A stretch of 64,000 nt of DNA from NCBI RefSeq assembly GCF_033963835.1, contig NZ_JAXBME010000002.1, positions 372,001 through 436,000 on the forward strand, read 5' to 3'. Source of the stretch: Cytobacillus sp. IB215665 (GTDB taxonomy: Bacteria > Bacillota > Bacilli > Bacillales > SM2101). The notes under the pieces are model-generated. The model was not told the DNA's origin, ran no database searches, and saw only the letters and a program-made list of their open reading frames with translations. Shown here in pieces: positions 8,922 to 18,828 of the stretch. The translations under genes and the position numbers were made by a program. How positions within the stretch are numbered: position 1 is the stretch's first letter; every line of letters begins with the position of its first letter.

Positions 8922-9812
8922 ATGCAAGTAGAAGTAGCAGAATATTTGTCGGAACAAAAAAAAGTAATTGAAAAAAATTTATTAACTGGCATACAAGCAT
9001 TGTCCTCACCTGACATTTTAAAGGAATCTATGAATTATTCTCTTCAAGCTGGTGGAAAAAGACTAAGACCATTGTTATTACTTGCTACATTGCGTGCTTT
9101 TAATAAAGATGAAGATCTTGGAATTGATGTGGCTGTTGCAATAGAATTAATACATACATACTCACTAGTTCATGATGATCTCCCAAGCATGGATGATGAT
9201 GATTTGCGTAGAGGAAATCCTACTAATCATAAAGTGTTTGGCGAAGCTATGGCTATTTTAGCAGGAGATGCATTGTTGACATATAGTTTCCAATTAATTG
9301 CTGACATAAATCATCCATCGGTATCACCTGAAGTCAAGTTGTTACTTATATCAAAACTCGCTCAAGCTGCAGGGCCAGAAGGTATGGTTGGTGGTCAAGT
9401 TGCTGACATACAAAGTGAAGGAAAAACGCCTTCAATCGAGACGTTGGAATATATTCATAAGCACAAAACAGGTAAGCTCCTTGCTTACAGTGTGATTGCT
9501 GGAGCTATACTTGCAGGAGCATCAGATGCGCAATTAAGTGTTCTGAAAGAATTCGCAATGCATATTGGATTGGCATTTCAAATAAGGGATGACATATTAG
9601 ATATTGAAGGTTCTGAGGACAAAATAGGGAAGCCTATAGGTAGTGATGAAGAACTGGATAAGATGACATACCCAGCTTTATTAACCTTGAGTGGTGCAAA
9701 AGAAAAACTGTCTTTCCACATCACTCATGCAAAGTTTAAATTACAGCAAGCGAATATCAATCATGATATTCTAGAATATATATGTGATCTTATTGCAACT
9801 AGGGAAAATTAA
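8922..9812 (+). CDS. ispA: Farnesyl diphosphate synthase (geranyltranstransferase)
   Basis: A 296-residue trans-prenyltransferase that condenses isopentenyl diphosphate with dimethylallyl and geranyl diphosphates to make farnesyl diphosphate. Both Asp-rich motifs are present: HDDLPSMDDDDLRRG (about residues 83-97) and FQIRDDILD (about 223-231), along with the GGKRLRP substrate-binding stretch. The ATG at 8922 is preferred. A GTG at 8913 overlapping the xseB stop is possible but lies only three bases from the GAGAGGA site. It is followed by the OLE RNA promoter, not directly by dxs. Confidence 0.95.
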   Translation: MQVEVAEYLSEQKKVIEKNLLTGIQALSSPDILKESMNYSLQAGGKRLRPLLLLATLRAFNKDEDLGIDVAVAIELIHTYSLVHDDLPSMDDDDLRRGNPTNHKVFGEAMAILAGDALLTYSFQLIADINHPSVSPEVKLLLISKLAQAAGPEGMVGGQVADIQSEGKTPSIETLEYIHKHKTGKLLAYSVIAGAILAGASDAQLSVLKEFAMHIGLAFQIRDDILDIEGSEDKIGKPIGSDEELDKMTYPALLTLSGAKEKLSFHITHAKFKLQQANINHDILEYICDLIATREN

Positions 9813-9830
9813 GCTTAAAATAACGATCAA

Positions 9831-9859
9831 TTGAGAAATACTTAATTATATGGTATATT
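9831..9859 (+). promoter_or_regulatory. Candidate sigma-A promoter of the OLE RNA
   Basis: TTGAGA (9831-9836), a 17-base spacer and TATATT (9854-9859). The predicted start near 9866 falls at the beginning of the structured RNA, just before the 5' arm of its closing stem (9871-9879). It starts 19 bases after the ispA stop. Confidence 0.7.
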
Positions 9860-9867
9860 TAATTTTA

Positions 9868-10457
9868 GCTAGGGGTGGTGCAGTATTCTAGTCAAACCAC
9901 CGTTCCTGAAGGCGGGCCTAAAAATCCGCCAAAGGGCATATCGATGAAGTTCCTTGTGTCGGCTTGAGGCGCCCAGCCTTGGGTTGGTGCTGGGAGTTAA
10001 GGTTGCTGGGCGATCCACAATGGCATGTGGGCGTTGACCCAGCTTCCGCGGAGGCCCATACTTGTAGATTTATTAAATCTATGGGATGGGGAATGAACCT
10101 GTCACTGTAAGTCAAATTACAAGCAGCGTAGCCTGCCTTGAGTGGAGTTTGAGGGGATTATGGTTTAAGGTATACATCAGTTGGCCATTGATATATGCCT
10201 CATCAGTCCATATGAAATCATCTCTGCAAAAGAGGATAAGGATTTGGTTAAGGTTTGTTGAGGAAAACTCCTAGACTGTTCCAATGACATGAAAAGAGGA
10301 TTATAGTACGGACTAAGTGGTAATCCAGTCTAGCATATGGTGACATAGCTAAAACAAGTTTGAAGGGAAACCGCCAAAGTGGCAACGCTTGGTACTTGCT
10401 TGGGAAAACCTACTGGACCTAAGCCGTAATTTTTACTCTTTTCATGACCACCCTACT
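9868..10457 (+). ncRNA. ole: OLE RNA (ornate large extremophilic RNA)
   Basis: A stretch of about 590 bases with no credible gene and markedly higher G+C than its surroundings. The 5' end TAGGGGTGGT (9870-9879) can pair with ACCACCCTA (10447-10455), closing the molecule, and many internal hairpin arms are visible (for example GGCGGGCC with its complementary partners, and the run from AAACCGCCAAAGTGGC to the 3' end). OLE RNAs are known, large, highly structured RNAs of extremophilic Firmicutes. They lie next to the oapA gene in isoprenoid operons and form a membrane-associated ribonucleoprotein with OapA. The position between ispA and oapA-dxs, the size and the closing stem all fit. Ends are estimates. 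The class is known; this locus is identified by synteny and appearance, not by a covariance search. Confidence 0.9.
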
Positions 10458-10529
10458 ATACATAATAAATTGACATTTTTGTTTGAATATAAGATAGGAA
10501 ATACGGTTGAATAGGGTGTAGTATACCAC

Positions 10530-11135
10530 ATGAAACAAGTTTTTCGACAATCAATAAATTGGAGCATGGGGATTGCCGTTATCACTTTTGTGTTAGCGGC
10601 TCTTTTTTCAGTTGTATCTACAAGTATGTTAAGCGGCGTGACTTGGGGATTAGGCATGCTCATCGTTTTAGCAATTGTATTAACTGGAATATTTTTTGAT
10701 ATGATAGGAATAGCTGCTACTGCTGCTAACGAAGTGCCATTTCATTCAATGGCTTCAAAAAAAATAAGTGGAGCAAAACCAGCGATCCGGATCGTTCGCA
10801 ATGCAGATAAATTTGCGAGCTTCTGTAATGATGTAATTGGTGATATATCTGGAATTATTAGTGGAACTGCTTCGGCGGTAGTTATTGTCCAGTTCACTGT
10901 ATCTTTTCATTATAATGAAGGCTCGTTTTTCCAAATTATTGTATCAGTGATTTTTACAAGTGTAGTGGCTGCATTGACAGTTGGTGGAAAAGCAATGGGG
11001 AAATCACTTGCACTTGCATATTCTACAGAGATTATTTTTCAAGTTGGTAAGTTGTTTTATTTTCTTGAAGAAAAGTTTAATATTGAACTATTAAAGGAGA
11101 AAAAGAAGAAAAACAAGCAAAGAAAAACCAGATGA
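10530..11135 (+). CDS. oapA: OLE-associated protein OapA (integral membrane)
   Basis: A 201-residue protein with about four membrane helices (roughly residues 13-32, 38-60, 105-128 and 132-152) and a very basic tail ending [13 protein letters not shown]. OapA is known to bind OLE RNA and anchor it in the membrane as a dimer. The central [22 protein letters not shown] stretch and basic loops are plausible RNA contacts, but that is inference. The gene lies 72 bases after the OLE 3' end and 14 bases before the preferred dxs start. Its ribosome site (AGGGTG, 11 bases upstream) is modest, and a TTGACA at 10470 may belong to a weak extra promoter. Confidence 0.9.
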   Translation: MKQVFRQSINWSMGIAVITFVLAALFSVVSTSMLSGVTWGLGMLIVLAIVLTGIFFDMIGIAATAANEVPFHSMASKKISGAKPAIRIVRNADKFASFCNDVIGDISGIISGTASAVVIVQFTVSFHYNEGSFFQIIVSVIFTSVVAALTVGGKAMGKSLALAYSTEIIFQVGKLFYFLEEKFNIELLKEKKKKNKQRKTR

Positions 11136-11149
11136 AGGTGAGTGGTCCT

Positions 11150-13042
11150 ATGGATCTAACGACAATAAAAGATCCTCGTTTTTTAAAAAACTTATCAAGT
11201 CACGAACTAGAACAACTAACTGAAGAAATCCGTAAGTTTTTAATTGAAAAGCTCTCGAAGACCGGGGGTCATATTGGACCCAATTTAGGTGTTGTTGAAC
11301 TGACGATCGCCTTACACAAAGTATTCGACAGCCCTAAGGATAAATTTCTTTGGGATGTCGGTCATCAGTCTTATGTTCACAAAATATTGACGGGTCGTGC
11401 CAATGAATTTGATACGCTTAGAAAATATCAAGGCTTATGTGGCTTTCCAAAAATGAATGAAAGTGAACATGATGTTTGGGAAACTGGTCACAGTTCAACA
11501 TCGTTGTCTGCAGCGATGGGGATGGTATTAGCTAGGGATCTAAAGAAATCTAATGACATCATTATTCCAATCATTGGTGATGGTGCTATTACAGGTGGTA
11601 TGGCTCTAGAAGCACTAAACCATATCGGTCATGAAAAGAAGGATATTCTTGTAGTTTTAAACGATAATGAGATGTCTATTGCACCGAATGTAGGTGCACT
11701 TCATAATGTTTTAGGACGGCTTAGAACAGCAGGTAAATACCATTGGGTAAAAGATGAATTAGAGATGCTGCTAAAGAAAATCCCATCAGTAGGAGGGAAA
11801 CTTGCAACAACTGCAGAACGTGTCAAAGATAGCCTTAAGTACTTGCTTGTATCTGGAGTGTTTTTTGAGGAGTTAGGATTCACCTACTTAGGACCGGTAG
11901 ATGGTCATAATTATGAAGATTTGTTCGAAAACCTTCATTATGCTAAAAAAACTGAAGGTCCAGTTCTTCTACATGTCATTACCAAAAAGGGGAAAGGCTA
12001 TTATCCAGCAGAATCTGATAAAGTTGGTACATGGCACGGAACAGGGCCATATAAGATAGAAACTGGTGATTTAATAAAACCAGTGAATACGCCTCCATCT
12101 TGGAGTGGTTTAGTTAGTGAAACGGTTCGTAAATTAGCACGTAACGATGATAGGATTGTTGCTGTTACACCCGCAATGCCTGTAGGGTCGAAGTTAGAAG
12201 GCTTCGCTAGTGAATTTCCTGACCGTATGTATGATGTAGGAATCGCTGAACAGCATGCTGCCACGATGGCAGCTGGCTTAGCAACACAAGGGATGAAGCC
12301 TTTTTTAGCAATTTACTCTACATTCCTACAGAGAGCATATGACCAAGTCGTCCACGATATTTGCCGACAAAACTTAAATGTATTTTTAGGAATTGACCGT
12401 GCTGGTTTAGTAGGTGCTGATGGAGAAACACATCAAGGTGTATTTGACATTGCTTTTCTTCGTCATATTCCTAATATCGTGCTGATGATGCCAAAAGATG
12501 AGAATGAAGGCCAACATATGGTTCATACTGCAATACAGTATGATGACGGCCCAATTGCACTTCGTTTTCCACGAGGTAATGGGCTCGGTGTCACTTTAGA
12601 CCAAAAATTGAATGCTATACCGATCGGCAGTTGGGAAATTCTTAAGGATGGATCAGATGCTGTTATATTAACATTCGGAACGACGATCGGAATGGCTTTA
12701 GAAGCGGCCGATATGTTAGCGAAAGAGAATGTTTCAGTACAAGTCGTTAACGCACGTTTTATCAAGCCTCTGGATGAAAAGATGTTAATAACAATATTAA
12801 AAAGAAAAATACCGATTGTAACAGTTGAAGAAGCTGTGTTGCAAGGTGGTTTTGGCAGTGCAATTCTAGAATTTGCGCACGACCAAACCTTTTATGGCGC
12901 GCATATTGAGAGAATGGGAATTCCAGATCGTTTTATAGAGCATGGGAGTGTAAAAGACTTATTAGCAGAAATTGGGCTGACCAGTGAAGCAGTCGCTGAT
13001 AGAATAAGAAAAAGTATACCTAAAATTCAAAAAAGGGCATAA
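11150..13042 (+). CDS. dxs: 1-deoxy-D-xylulose-5-phosphate synthase
   Basis: The 630-residue thiamine-diphosphate enzyme condenses pyruvate and glyceraldehyde-3-phosphate in the first step of the MEP isoprenoid pathway. Visible motifs are the TPP-binding [16 protein letters not shown] (about residues 147-162) with downstream [21 protein letters not shown] near residue 70, and the transketolase pyrimidine domain [15 protein letters not shown] (about 361-375). ATG 11150 gives the usual start [12 protein letters not shown] and sits eight bases after AAGGTGA. An in-frame ATG at 11132 overlaps the oapA stop and has no good ribosome site. Confidence 0.96.
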   Translation: MDLTTIKDPRFLKNLSSHELEQLTEEIRKFLIEKLSKTGGHIGPNLGVVELTIALHKVFDSPKDKFLWDVGHQSYVHKILTGRANEFDTLRKYQGLCGFPKMNESEHDVWETGHSSTSLSAAMGMVLARDLKKSNDIIIPIIGDGAITGGMALEALNHIGHEKKDILVVLNDNEMSIAPNVGALHNVLGRLRTAGKYHWVKDELEMLLKKIPSVGGKLATTAERVKDSLKYLLVSGVFFEELGFTYLGPVDGHNYEDLFENLHYAKKTEGPVLLHVITKKGKGYYPAESDKVGTWHGTGPYKIETGDLIKPVNTPPSWSGLVSETVRKLARNDDRIVAVTPAMPVGSKLEGFASEFPDRMYDVGIAEQHAATMAAGLATQGMKPFLAIYSTFLQRAYDQVVHDICRQNLNVFLGIDRAGLVGADGETHQGVFDIAFLRHIPNIVLMMPKDENEGQHMVHTAIQYDDGPIALRFPRGNGLGVTLDQKLNAIPIGSWEILKDGSDAVILTFGTTIGMALEAADMLAKENVSVQVVNARFIKPLDEKMLITILKRKIPIVTVEEAVLQGGFGSAILEFAHDQTFYGAHIERMGIPDRFIEHGSVKDLLAEIGLTSEAVADRIRKSIPKIQKRA

Positions 13043-13046
13043 AAGA

Positions 13047-13874
13047 ATGAAAGTTAAGAAAGAACGAATAGACGTGTTATTAGTGGAACGTGGGTTAGCT
13101 GAGTCCAGAGAAAAAGCAAAACGCTTGATTATGGCAGGGTTAATTTATTCAAACGAAATTAGACTCGATAAACCTGGGGAAAAAGTCGATGTCACGATTA
13201 ACTTATCTGTGAAGGGGAACGATCATCCATATGTTAGTCGAGGAGGATTAAAGCTTGAAAAAGCACTAAAATACTTTGATATAACTGTGGAAAATAAAAC
13301 GATAATTGATATTGGTTCATCTACAGGAGGGTTTACTGATTGTGCTTTGCAAAATGGTGCAAGGCTATCCTATGCCATTGATGTAGGTTATAATCAATTG
13401 GCGTGGAAACTGAGACAGGATAAAAGAGTTATCGTTATGGAGAGAATGAACTTTCGTTATATTAAATCATCAGATTTAACGAATGGAATGCCAAATTTTG
13501 CATCAATAGATGTATCCTTTATCTCATTACGCTTAATACTCCCTGTACTTAAAACATTGCTTAAGGAAAATAGTGATGTAGTAGCACTTGTGAAACCTCA
13601 ATTTGAAGCAGGTAAAGAATTCGTAGGCAAGAAGGGAATTGTCCGGGATAAAAATGTTCATTTATCAGTATTAAATGCAATTGTTCAATTTGCAGATGAG
13701 CATGGGTATGATGTTATGGATGCTACATTTTCTCCGATAACAGGTGGTGATGGGAATATTGAATTCCTTCTTCACCTTAAATGGCGTGCAACAGATCAGA
13801 AAGTTGAACAATTTCATCCTGAAGTTATTGAAAAAGTTGTAGAGAATGCACATGAGGAGTTAAGGAAAAAATAA
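13047..13874 (+). CDS. tlyA: TlyA family rRNA (cytidine-2'-O)-methyltransferase (YqxC)
   Basis: 275 residues. An N-terminal S4 RNA-binding domain (about residues 3-65, IDVLLVERGLAESREKAKRL) is joined to an FtsJ-type SAM methyltransferase (about 80-260) with the binding motif IDIGSSTGGFTDC. TlyA in other bacteria methylates 16S and 23S rRNA; the older hemolysin name is misleading. It follows dxs by four bases, and yqxC has the same place in B. subtilis. The catalytic KDKE-type residues look intact (for example the Lys in LVKPQFEAGKE). Confidence 0.93.
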   Translation: MKVKKERIDVLLVERGLAESREKAKRLIMAGLIYSNEIRLDKPGEKVDVTINLSVKGNDHPYVSRGGLKLEKALKYFDITVENKTIIDIGSSTGGFTDCALQNGARLSYAIDVGYNQLAWKLRQDKRVIVMERMNFRYIKSSDLTNGMPNFASIDVSFISLRLILPVLKTLLKENSDVVALVKPQFEAGKEFVGKKGIVRDKNVHLSVLNAIVQFADEHGYDVMDATFSPITGGDGNIEFLLHLKWRATDQKVEQFHPEVIEKVVENAHEELRKK

Positions 13875-13888
13875 TTGTTACTACAATG

Positions 13889-13914
13889 GAATCTTTTTAT
13901 CTAAGGATTCTTTC
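13889..13914 (+). terminator. Weak terminator-like hairpin after tlyA
   Basis: GAATCTTT (13889-13896) pairs, with one G-U, to AAGGATTC (13903-13910), followed by only TTTC. It may end the isoprenoid operon. The rest of the 316-base gap before argR shows a TATAAT at 14152 but no convincing -35 and no other element. Confidence 0.4.
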
Positions 13915-14190
13915 GTAACCGTTGTTGAATTGTTAACAAATTAGGACATCAAGATGAGGATATAAATGAGACTTTGTTCTATTGAACAGTTGAAAGGATA
14001 CCTCTAGCTTGTGTAGGTGTTAGTATCTTAAATAACTACCACCCATGTAGAAACAGCATGATCTAATTTTAACTATTTTGTAAACAATGCTTAATTCAAA
14101 TATGCACATGCCGACCATTCAGGTAATATAAGATTATGAGTATCACACCTTTATAATGGACGAAATAATTATACAAAAGAGGTGCTTAGC

Positions 14191-14640
14191 ATGAACAAGG
14201 GGCAAAGACATATTAGGATAAGGGATATCATTACTAATAATGAGATAGAGACACAGGATGAACTAGTTGACATACTGAAGGAAGCTGGTTTTAATGTAAC
14301 ACAGGCTACAGTATCTCGAGATATAAAAGAACTCCATCTAGTCAAGGTTCCAACCATGGATGGGAGATATAAATACAGCTTGCCAGCAGATCAACGTTTT
14401 AATCCGTTACAGAAATTAAAAAGATCATTAATGGATGCATTTGTTGGGATAGATGGCGCTAGTCATTTACTAGTAATGAAAACGTTACCTGGCAATGCTC
14501 ATGCTATTGGTGCTCTAATAGATAACCTTGATTGGGAAGAAATATTAGGAACAATTTGTGGAGACGATACTTGCTTAATCATTTGTAGAACGCCCGATGA
14601 TAGAGAGATCATATCTCAACGGTTTTTAGATATGCTGTAA
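14191..14640 (+). CDS. argR: Arginine repressor ArgR/AhrC
   Basis: A 149-residue transcription regulator. The N-terminal winged helix (residues 1-70) contains [18 protein letters not shown], and the C-terminal arginine-binding and hexamer-forming domain contains [16 protein letters not shown]. In Bacillus AhrC represses arginine synthesis and activates catabolism by binding ARG boxes. Two candidate ARG boxes in this window lie before the art transporter (39010-39044). ATG 14191 follows AGAGGTG and gives the standard length; an in-frame ATG at 14182 is too close to the ribosome site. Confidence 0.95.
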   Translation: MNKGQRHIRIRDIITNNEIETQDELVDILKEAGFNVTQATVSRDIKELHLVKVPTMDGRYKYSLPADQRFNPLQKLKRSLMDAFVGIDGASHLLVMKTLPGNAHAIGALIDNLDWEEILGTICGDDTCLIICRTPDDREIISQRFLDML

Positions 14641-14652
14641 GTGAGGTGTGGT

Positions 14653-16377
14653 ATGCTAGCAGAATTAACAATCAAAAACTTTGCAATTATTGATTCCCTT
14701 TCGATTTCATTCGATAAGGGACTAACTGTGTTAACGGGAGAAACTGGTGCAGGTAAATCAATTATTATTGATGCAATCCATCTACTCGCTGGAGGAAGGG
14801 GATCTTCAGATTTAGTGCGTTATGGGGAAAAAAGAGCAGAAATTGAAGGGCTTTTTTTACTCGAGGATAATGCCCATTCGTGCTACAATAAAGCAGCAGA
14901 ATTAGGTATTGAAATAAGTGATGGTATGGTTGTCCTACATCGTGATATGTATACAACAGGTAAAAGTGTTTGTCGAGTAAATGGAAAGCTAGTAACAATT
15001 GCTACATTAAGAGAAATTGGTGCTACGTTGGTAGATATACATGGCCAGCATGAACATCAGGAGCTGATGATTGCTGACAATCATTTATATTTGCTCGACC
15101 AATATGGCGGAAAGAACATAAAGTCAGCTCTAAATGAATATGAAGTTCTTTATAAAAAATATGTTAATTTAACGAATAAACTCCAAAAACTAAGTGACAA
15201 TGAACAGGAAATGGCACATCGTTTAGACTTAATTCAGTTTCAATCGAAGGAGATTCAAGAAGCGAATCTGATTCAAAATGAAGATGATGAATTGCTTGAT
15301 GAAAAAACGAAAATTGCTAACTTTGAAAAAATATATGAAGCGTTACATAATACGTATCAGTCTCTTTTAGGAGAGCAAAGAGGGTTAGATTGGCTTGGAC
15401 TAGCAATGAATCACCTAGATGGTGTCTCCACTTATGATGCAAATTTAAAAGAGGCGTTTGAGACAATTTCCAATAGCTATTATTTAGTAGAGGAAATTTC
15501 TTATAAGATACGCAACCAATTAGATGAGCTAGAGTATGACCCAGATCGGTTGAATTTTATAGAAGGACGTTTGAATGAGTTAAATCATTTGAAAAGAAAA
15601 TATGGACGAACAGTTCAAGATATACTTGAATATGCAGCAACAATCGAGGAAGAAATTGATACGATTCAAAATCGTGATAGTCATGTTCTTCAACTGAAAA
15701 AAGAACTAGAAGGTATATCAGCTGATTTGTTATTAGAGGCTAAAAATCTCTCAGTTCTTAGGAAGCAATATGCTGACCTGTTGATTAAAGATATTAAAAG
15801 AGAACTTAAACATTTATATATGGATAAAACGACCTTTGACGTTGCATTGTCAAAAAAAGAGGGGATTCATGAAACATCTTTCGAGAATGAAATTCCTGTG
15901 AAATATAAAAAAAATGGCATTGATGAAGTTGAGTTTTTTATTTCAACTAATCCTGGTGAACCATTAAAGCCACTTTCAAAAGTTGCATCAGGTGGAGAGC
16001 TATCTCGAATTATGCTTGCGATAAAAAGTATCTTCTCAAAGCATCAGGGCGTAACATCTATTATTTTTGATGAAGTTGATACCGGAGTAAGTGGAAGAGT
16101 TGCTCAAGCAATTGCTGAAAAAATATATCATGTCTCTGTTGGTTCACAAGTGCTCTGTATTTCGCATTTACCTCAAGTAGCAGCAATGGCAGACACTCAT
16201 TTGTTTATTTCAAAAAATACTTCACGAGATCGAACGACAACAAAAGTTACTCACCTTAATAAAAATGAGAAAATAAAAGAAATTGGTCGGATGATTTCGG
16301 GTGTAGAAATCACTGACTTAACTAAGAAACATGCAAAGGAATTGCTTGATTTAGCAAAAAATTTAAAAAATGCTTGA
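14653..16377 (+). CDS. recN: DNA repair protein RecN
   Basis: A 574-residue SMC-like ATPase that acts early at DNA double-strand breaks. It shows Walker A GETGAGKSIIIDA (about residues 29-41), a long coiled-coil middle (about residues 160-370), and the ABC signature and Walker B in VASGGELSRIMLA and IIFDEVDTGVSG near residues 445-485. ATG 14653 sits behind GTGAGGTG, 12 bases after the argR stop, so the two genes are probably co-transcribed. A terminator directly follows the stop. Confidence 0.96.
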   Translation: MLAELTIKNFAIIDSLSISFDKGLTVLTGETGAGKSIIIDAIHLLAGGRGSSDLVRYGEKRAEIEGLFLLEDNAHSCYNKAAELGIEISDGMVVLHRDMYTTGKSVCRVNGKLVTIATLREIGATLVDIHGQHEHQELMIADNHLYLLDQYGGKNIKSALNEYEVLYKKYVNLTNKLQKLSDNEQEMAHRLDLIQFQSKEIQEANLIQNEDDELLDEKTKIANFEKIYEALHNTYQSLLGEQRGLDWLGLAMNHLDGVSTYDANLKEAFETISNSYYLVEEISYKIRNQLDELEYDPDRLNFIEGRLNELNHLKRKYGRTVQDILEYAATIEEEIDTIQNRDSHVLQLKKELEGISADLLLEAKNLSVLRKQYADLLIKDIKRELKHLYMDKTTFDVALSKKEGIHETSFENEIPVKYKKNGIDEVEFFISTNPGEPLKPLSKVASGGELSRIMLAIKSIFSKHQGVTSIIFDEVDTGVSGRVAQAIAEKIYHVSVGSQVLCISHLPQVAAMADTHLFISKNTSRDRTTTKVTHLNKNEKIKEIGRMISGVEITDLTKKHAKELLDLAKNLKNA

Positions 16378-16406
16378 AAAGCTATCCAAAAACGGCTAGC
16401 TTTTTT
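16377..16406 (+). terminator. Rho-independent terminator after recN
   Basis: AAAAGCTA-CC and GG-TAGCTTTT form a stem with one mismatch and a short A-rich loop, ending in a six-T run at about 16401-16406. The left arm begins at the recN stop. Confidence 0.8.
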
Positions 16407-16506
16407 CTCTGTTATATAGTTATAAATGTTCGCTTAGTAGGCTAAATTAATGATGTAGCCATGTAATTATATTTGGTGTGGGTTAGGGCGAGGAGAGTGA
16501 AAGTGA

Positions 16507-17796
16507 TTGATAACAGAGAAGATAAGAAAAATAGTTGGTGCTGTTCTCCTTGTTACATTGGTAAGTATACTTTTTTTTGGTCCATTTAAAGAATATGTTG
16601 GTTTGCCAAAAAATATTATTGTTTTTGAAGGTCAGCAGCTTAAATTACCTTCTACATTACCTGTAACAGTTAGTCAACAAAACGATAATGATGTATTTTC
16701 AGTTTCAAATGCTGAAACTGGTTTAGCCGTTATGGGTGAAGCTTCTGGAAATGGTGAAATGCTATTAGAGATGGCAGGTATCCCAATTAAAAAAATCAAT
16801 GTAAATGTTCTTAATGATTTAAAGGTGATACCAGGTGGGCAGTCTATTGGAGTCAAACTAAATTCAATCGGAGTTTTAGTAGTTGGGTTTCATCAAGTTG
16901 ATACAGAGGAAGGTAGCGTATCTCCTGGAGAAAATTCTGGTGTGAAAATTGGAGACTTAATTACTAAAATTAATGGTAAGGAAATAGAAAAAATGAGTGA
17001 TGTTGCTCCTTTTGTTAAACAAGCTGGAAAAGAAGAAAAAGCGCTTGAACTAACAATTTCCCGTGATAATGATGAAGTAACTACTACTTTGCAACCAATC
17101 AAAGATATAAATGATCACACCTATCGTATAGGTCTGTATATACGTGATTCAGCTGCAGGAATCGGCACAATGACATTTTATCATCCTGACTCTAAAAAAT
17201 ACGGAGCATTGGGTCATGTGATTTCAGACATAGATACCAAAAAACCAATTAGAGTTCAAGATGGACACATTGTTCGGTCGACCGTTACATCCATTCAAAA
17301 GGGGAGTACAGGGACTCCGGGTGAGAAATTAGCAAGATTTTCAAAAGATAAAGAAGAGATTGGTACAATTAGTAAAAATAGCCCATTTGGAATTTTTGGT
17401 GAGTTAACTAAAAAAATTAAAAATGGTATAAATGATCAAGCATTACCAATAGCATTATCACACGAAGTTAAGGAAGGTCCAGCAAAAATACTAACTGTGG
17501 TTGATAATGATAAAGTTGAGGAATTTGATGTTGAAATCATTAGCTCGGTTCCACAAAAATTTCCAGCAATAAAAGGTATGGTTATTAAAATTACAGATCC
17601 AAAGCTGTTGCGTAAAACAGGTGGTATCGTTCAAGGTATGAGTGGCAGTCCTATTATTCAAAATGGCAAGGTAATTGGTGCTGTAACTCACGTATTTGTT
17701 AATGATCCTACCAGTGGGTATGGCGTTCATATTGAATGGATGCTAAATGAAGCAGGAATTGACATTTACGAAAAAAATCAACAAAAAGCGAGCTAA
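16507..17796 (+). CDS. spoIVB: SpoIVB serine peptidase
   Basis: The 429-residue forespore-secreted protease cleaves SpoIVFA and so triggers processing of pro-sigma-K in the mother cell. It has an N-terminal membrane/secretion segment (about residues 8-26), a PDZ domain (about 105-190, [19 protein letters not shown]), and a trypsin-like SpoIVB domain with the catalytic His in LGHVISD, and Ser at about 379 in GMSGSP. The start is TTG 16507 behind GGAGAGTGA. It lies directly before spo0A, as in other endospore formers, and ends in a terminator that includes its stop codon. Confidence 0.95.
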   Translation: MITEKIRKIVGAVLLVTLVSILFFGPFKEYVGLPKNIIVFEGQQLKLPSTLPVTVSQQNDNDVFSVSNAETGLAVMGEASGNGEMLLEMAGIPIKKINVNVLNDLKVIPGGQSIGVKLNSIGVLVVGFHQVDTEEGSVSPGENSGVKIGDLITKINGKEIEKMSDVAPFVKQAGKEEKALELTISRDNDEVTTTLQPIKDINDHTYRIGLYIRDSAAGIGTMTFYHPDSKKYGALGHVISDIDTKKPIRVQDGHIVRSTVTSIQKGSTGTPGEKLARFSKDKEEIGTISKNSPFGIFGELTKKIKNGINDQALPIALSHEVKEGPAKILTVVDNDKVEEFDVEIISSVPQKFPAIKGMVIKITDPKLLRKTGGIVQGMSGSPIIQNGKVIGAVTHVFVNDPTSGYGVHIEWMLNEAGIDIYEKNQQKAS

Positions 17797-17811
17797 AACA
17801 GCTCGTTTTTT
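17785..17811 (+). terminator. Terminator overlapping the spoIVB stop codon
   Basis: CGAGCT (17789-17794) and AGCTCG (17800-17805) form a tight stem flanked by A and T runs; the TAA stop lies within it. Confidence 0.85.
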
Positions 17812-17838
17812 ACATAATATATAAACTGAAAAACGCAT

Positions 17839-17868
17839 TTCGACAAAAATTTTTCGTTATTTGTCGAA
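17839..17868. promoter_or_regulatory. Pair of convergent Spo0A boxes before spo0A
   Basis: TTCGACAA (17839-17846) and TTGTCGAA (17861-17868) are exact matches, in opposite directions, to the 0A-box core TGTCGAA. A third, imperfect box CGTCGAA lies at 17967-17973. Autoregulation of spo0A through such boxes is known in B. subtilis; binding here is inferred. Confidence 0.75.
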
Positions 17869-17879
17869 TAACGAAAAAC

Positions 17880-17906
17880 ATAGGATATTTAAGGTTTTGG
17901 GAGAAA
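17880..17906 (+). promoter_or_regulatory. Sigma-H-like promoter of spo0A
   Basis: ATAGGATAT (17880-17888), an 11-base spacer and GGAGAAA (17900-17906) fit the sigma-H pattern RnAGGAwWW and RnnGAAT, except that the last base is A. Spo0A boxes flank it on both sides, like the sporulation-induced Ps promoter of B. subtilis spo0A. Confidence 0.65.
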
Positions 17907-18042
17907 AGTATAGATTTTAGAGATTTTATATTATTTTTAAAAAATTAAAGGGATTTCATGTTATGTCGTCGAAATGTTCCATTACACTAAAGTCAGAAAA
18001 TAATGAATCCTGATTTTATTTGGAGTTCGAGGAGGAAAGTGT

Positions 18043-18828
18043 GTGAAAAAAATTAAAGTTTGTATTATTGATGACAACAGAGAGTTAGTAAGCCTAATTG
18101 AACAATATATTTCGAATCAAGATGATATGGAAGTTGTGGGGGTAGCTTATAACGGGCATGACTGCTTGGATATCTTAAAAAATAATACCCCTGATGTGTT
18201 AGTTTTAGACATTATTATGCCTCATTTAGATGGTTTAGCTGTCCTTGAAAAAATCCGTGAACAAAGGGACAAGCAACCAAATGTCATTATGCTAACAGCT
18301 TTTGGTCAAGAAGATGTTACTAAAAAAGCTGTGGAATTAGGGGCCTCATATTTTATTTTAAAACCTTTTGATATGGAGAACTTAATTAGTCATATTCGTC
18401 AAGTAAGTGGTAAAGGTCTTACACATGTTAAACAAACAACAACATTGTATCGCACACAAAATGAGTCTAAGCATAAAAATCTTGATGCAAGTATTACAAG
18501 TATTATCCATGAAATTGGTGTCCCTGCACATATTAAAGGATACTTATATCTTCGTGAAGCGATATCAATGGTATATAACGATATTGAGCTATTAGGGTCA
18601 ATTACTAAAGTGCTTTATCCTGATATTGCAAAAAAATATAACACTACAGCAAGTAGAGTAGAACGAGCAATTCGTCATGCAATAGAAGTTGCATGGAGTC
18701 GAGGCAATATCGAATCAATCTCGTCATTGTTCGGTTATACAGTCAGTATGTCAAAAGCTAAGCCTACCAATTCAGAATTCATCGCGATGGTTGCTGATAA
18801 GCTGCGTTTAGAGCATAAAGCTTCTTGA
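18043..18828 (+). CDS. spo0A: Sporulation master response regulator Spo0A
   Basis: A 261-residue response regulator that commits cells to sporulation. The receiver domain (residues 4-122) has the acidic pair DD at 10-11, the phosphorylated Asp at about 56 ([12 protein letters not shown]), Thr in MLTAFGQ and Lys in LKPFD. After a variable linker, the C-terminal DNA-binding domain from about residue 145 ([20 protein letters not shown] onward) is almost identical to that of B. subtilis. It starts with GTG behind GAGGAGG. The linker is somewhat shorter than in B. subtilis. Confidence 0.98.
   Translation: MKKIKVCIIDDNRELVSLIEQYISNQDDMEVVGVAYNGHDCLDILKNNTPDVLVLDIIMPHLDGLAVLEKIREQRDKQPNVIMLTAFGQEDVTKKAVELGASYFILKPFDMENLISHIRQVSGKGLTHVKQTTTLYRTQNESKHKNLDASITSIIHEIGVPAHIKGYLYLREAISMVYNDIELLGSITKVLYPDIAKKYNTTASRVERAIRHAIEVAWSRGNIESISSLFGYTVSMSKAKPTNSEFIAMVADKLRLEHKAS

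Noticed and set aside
10086-10274. A 62-residue frame on the plus strand and a 65-residue frame on the minus strand (9918-10115)
   Set aside because: Both lie inside the OLE RNA, lack ribosome sites and resemble no known protein.
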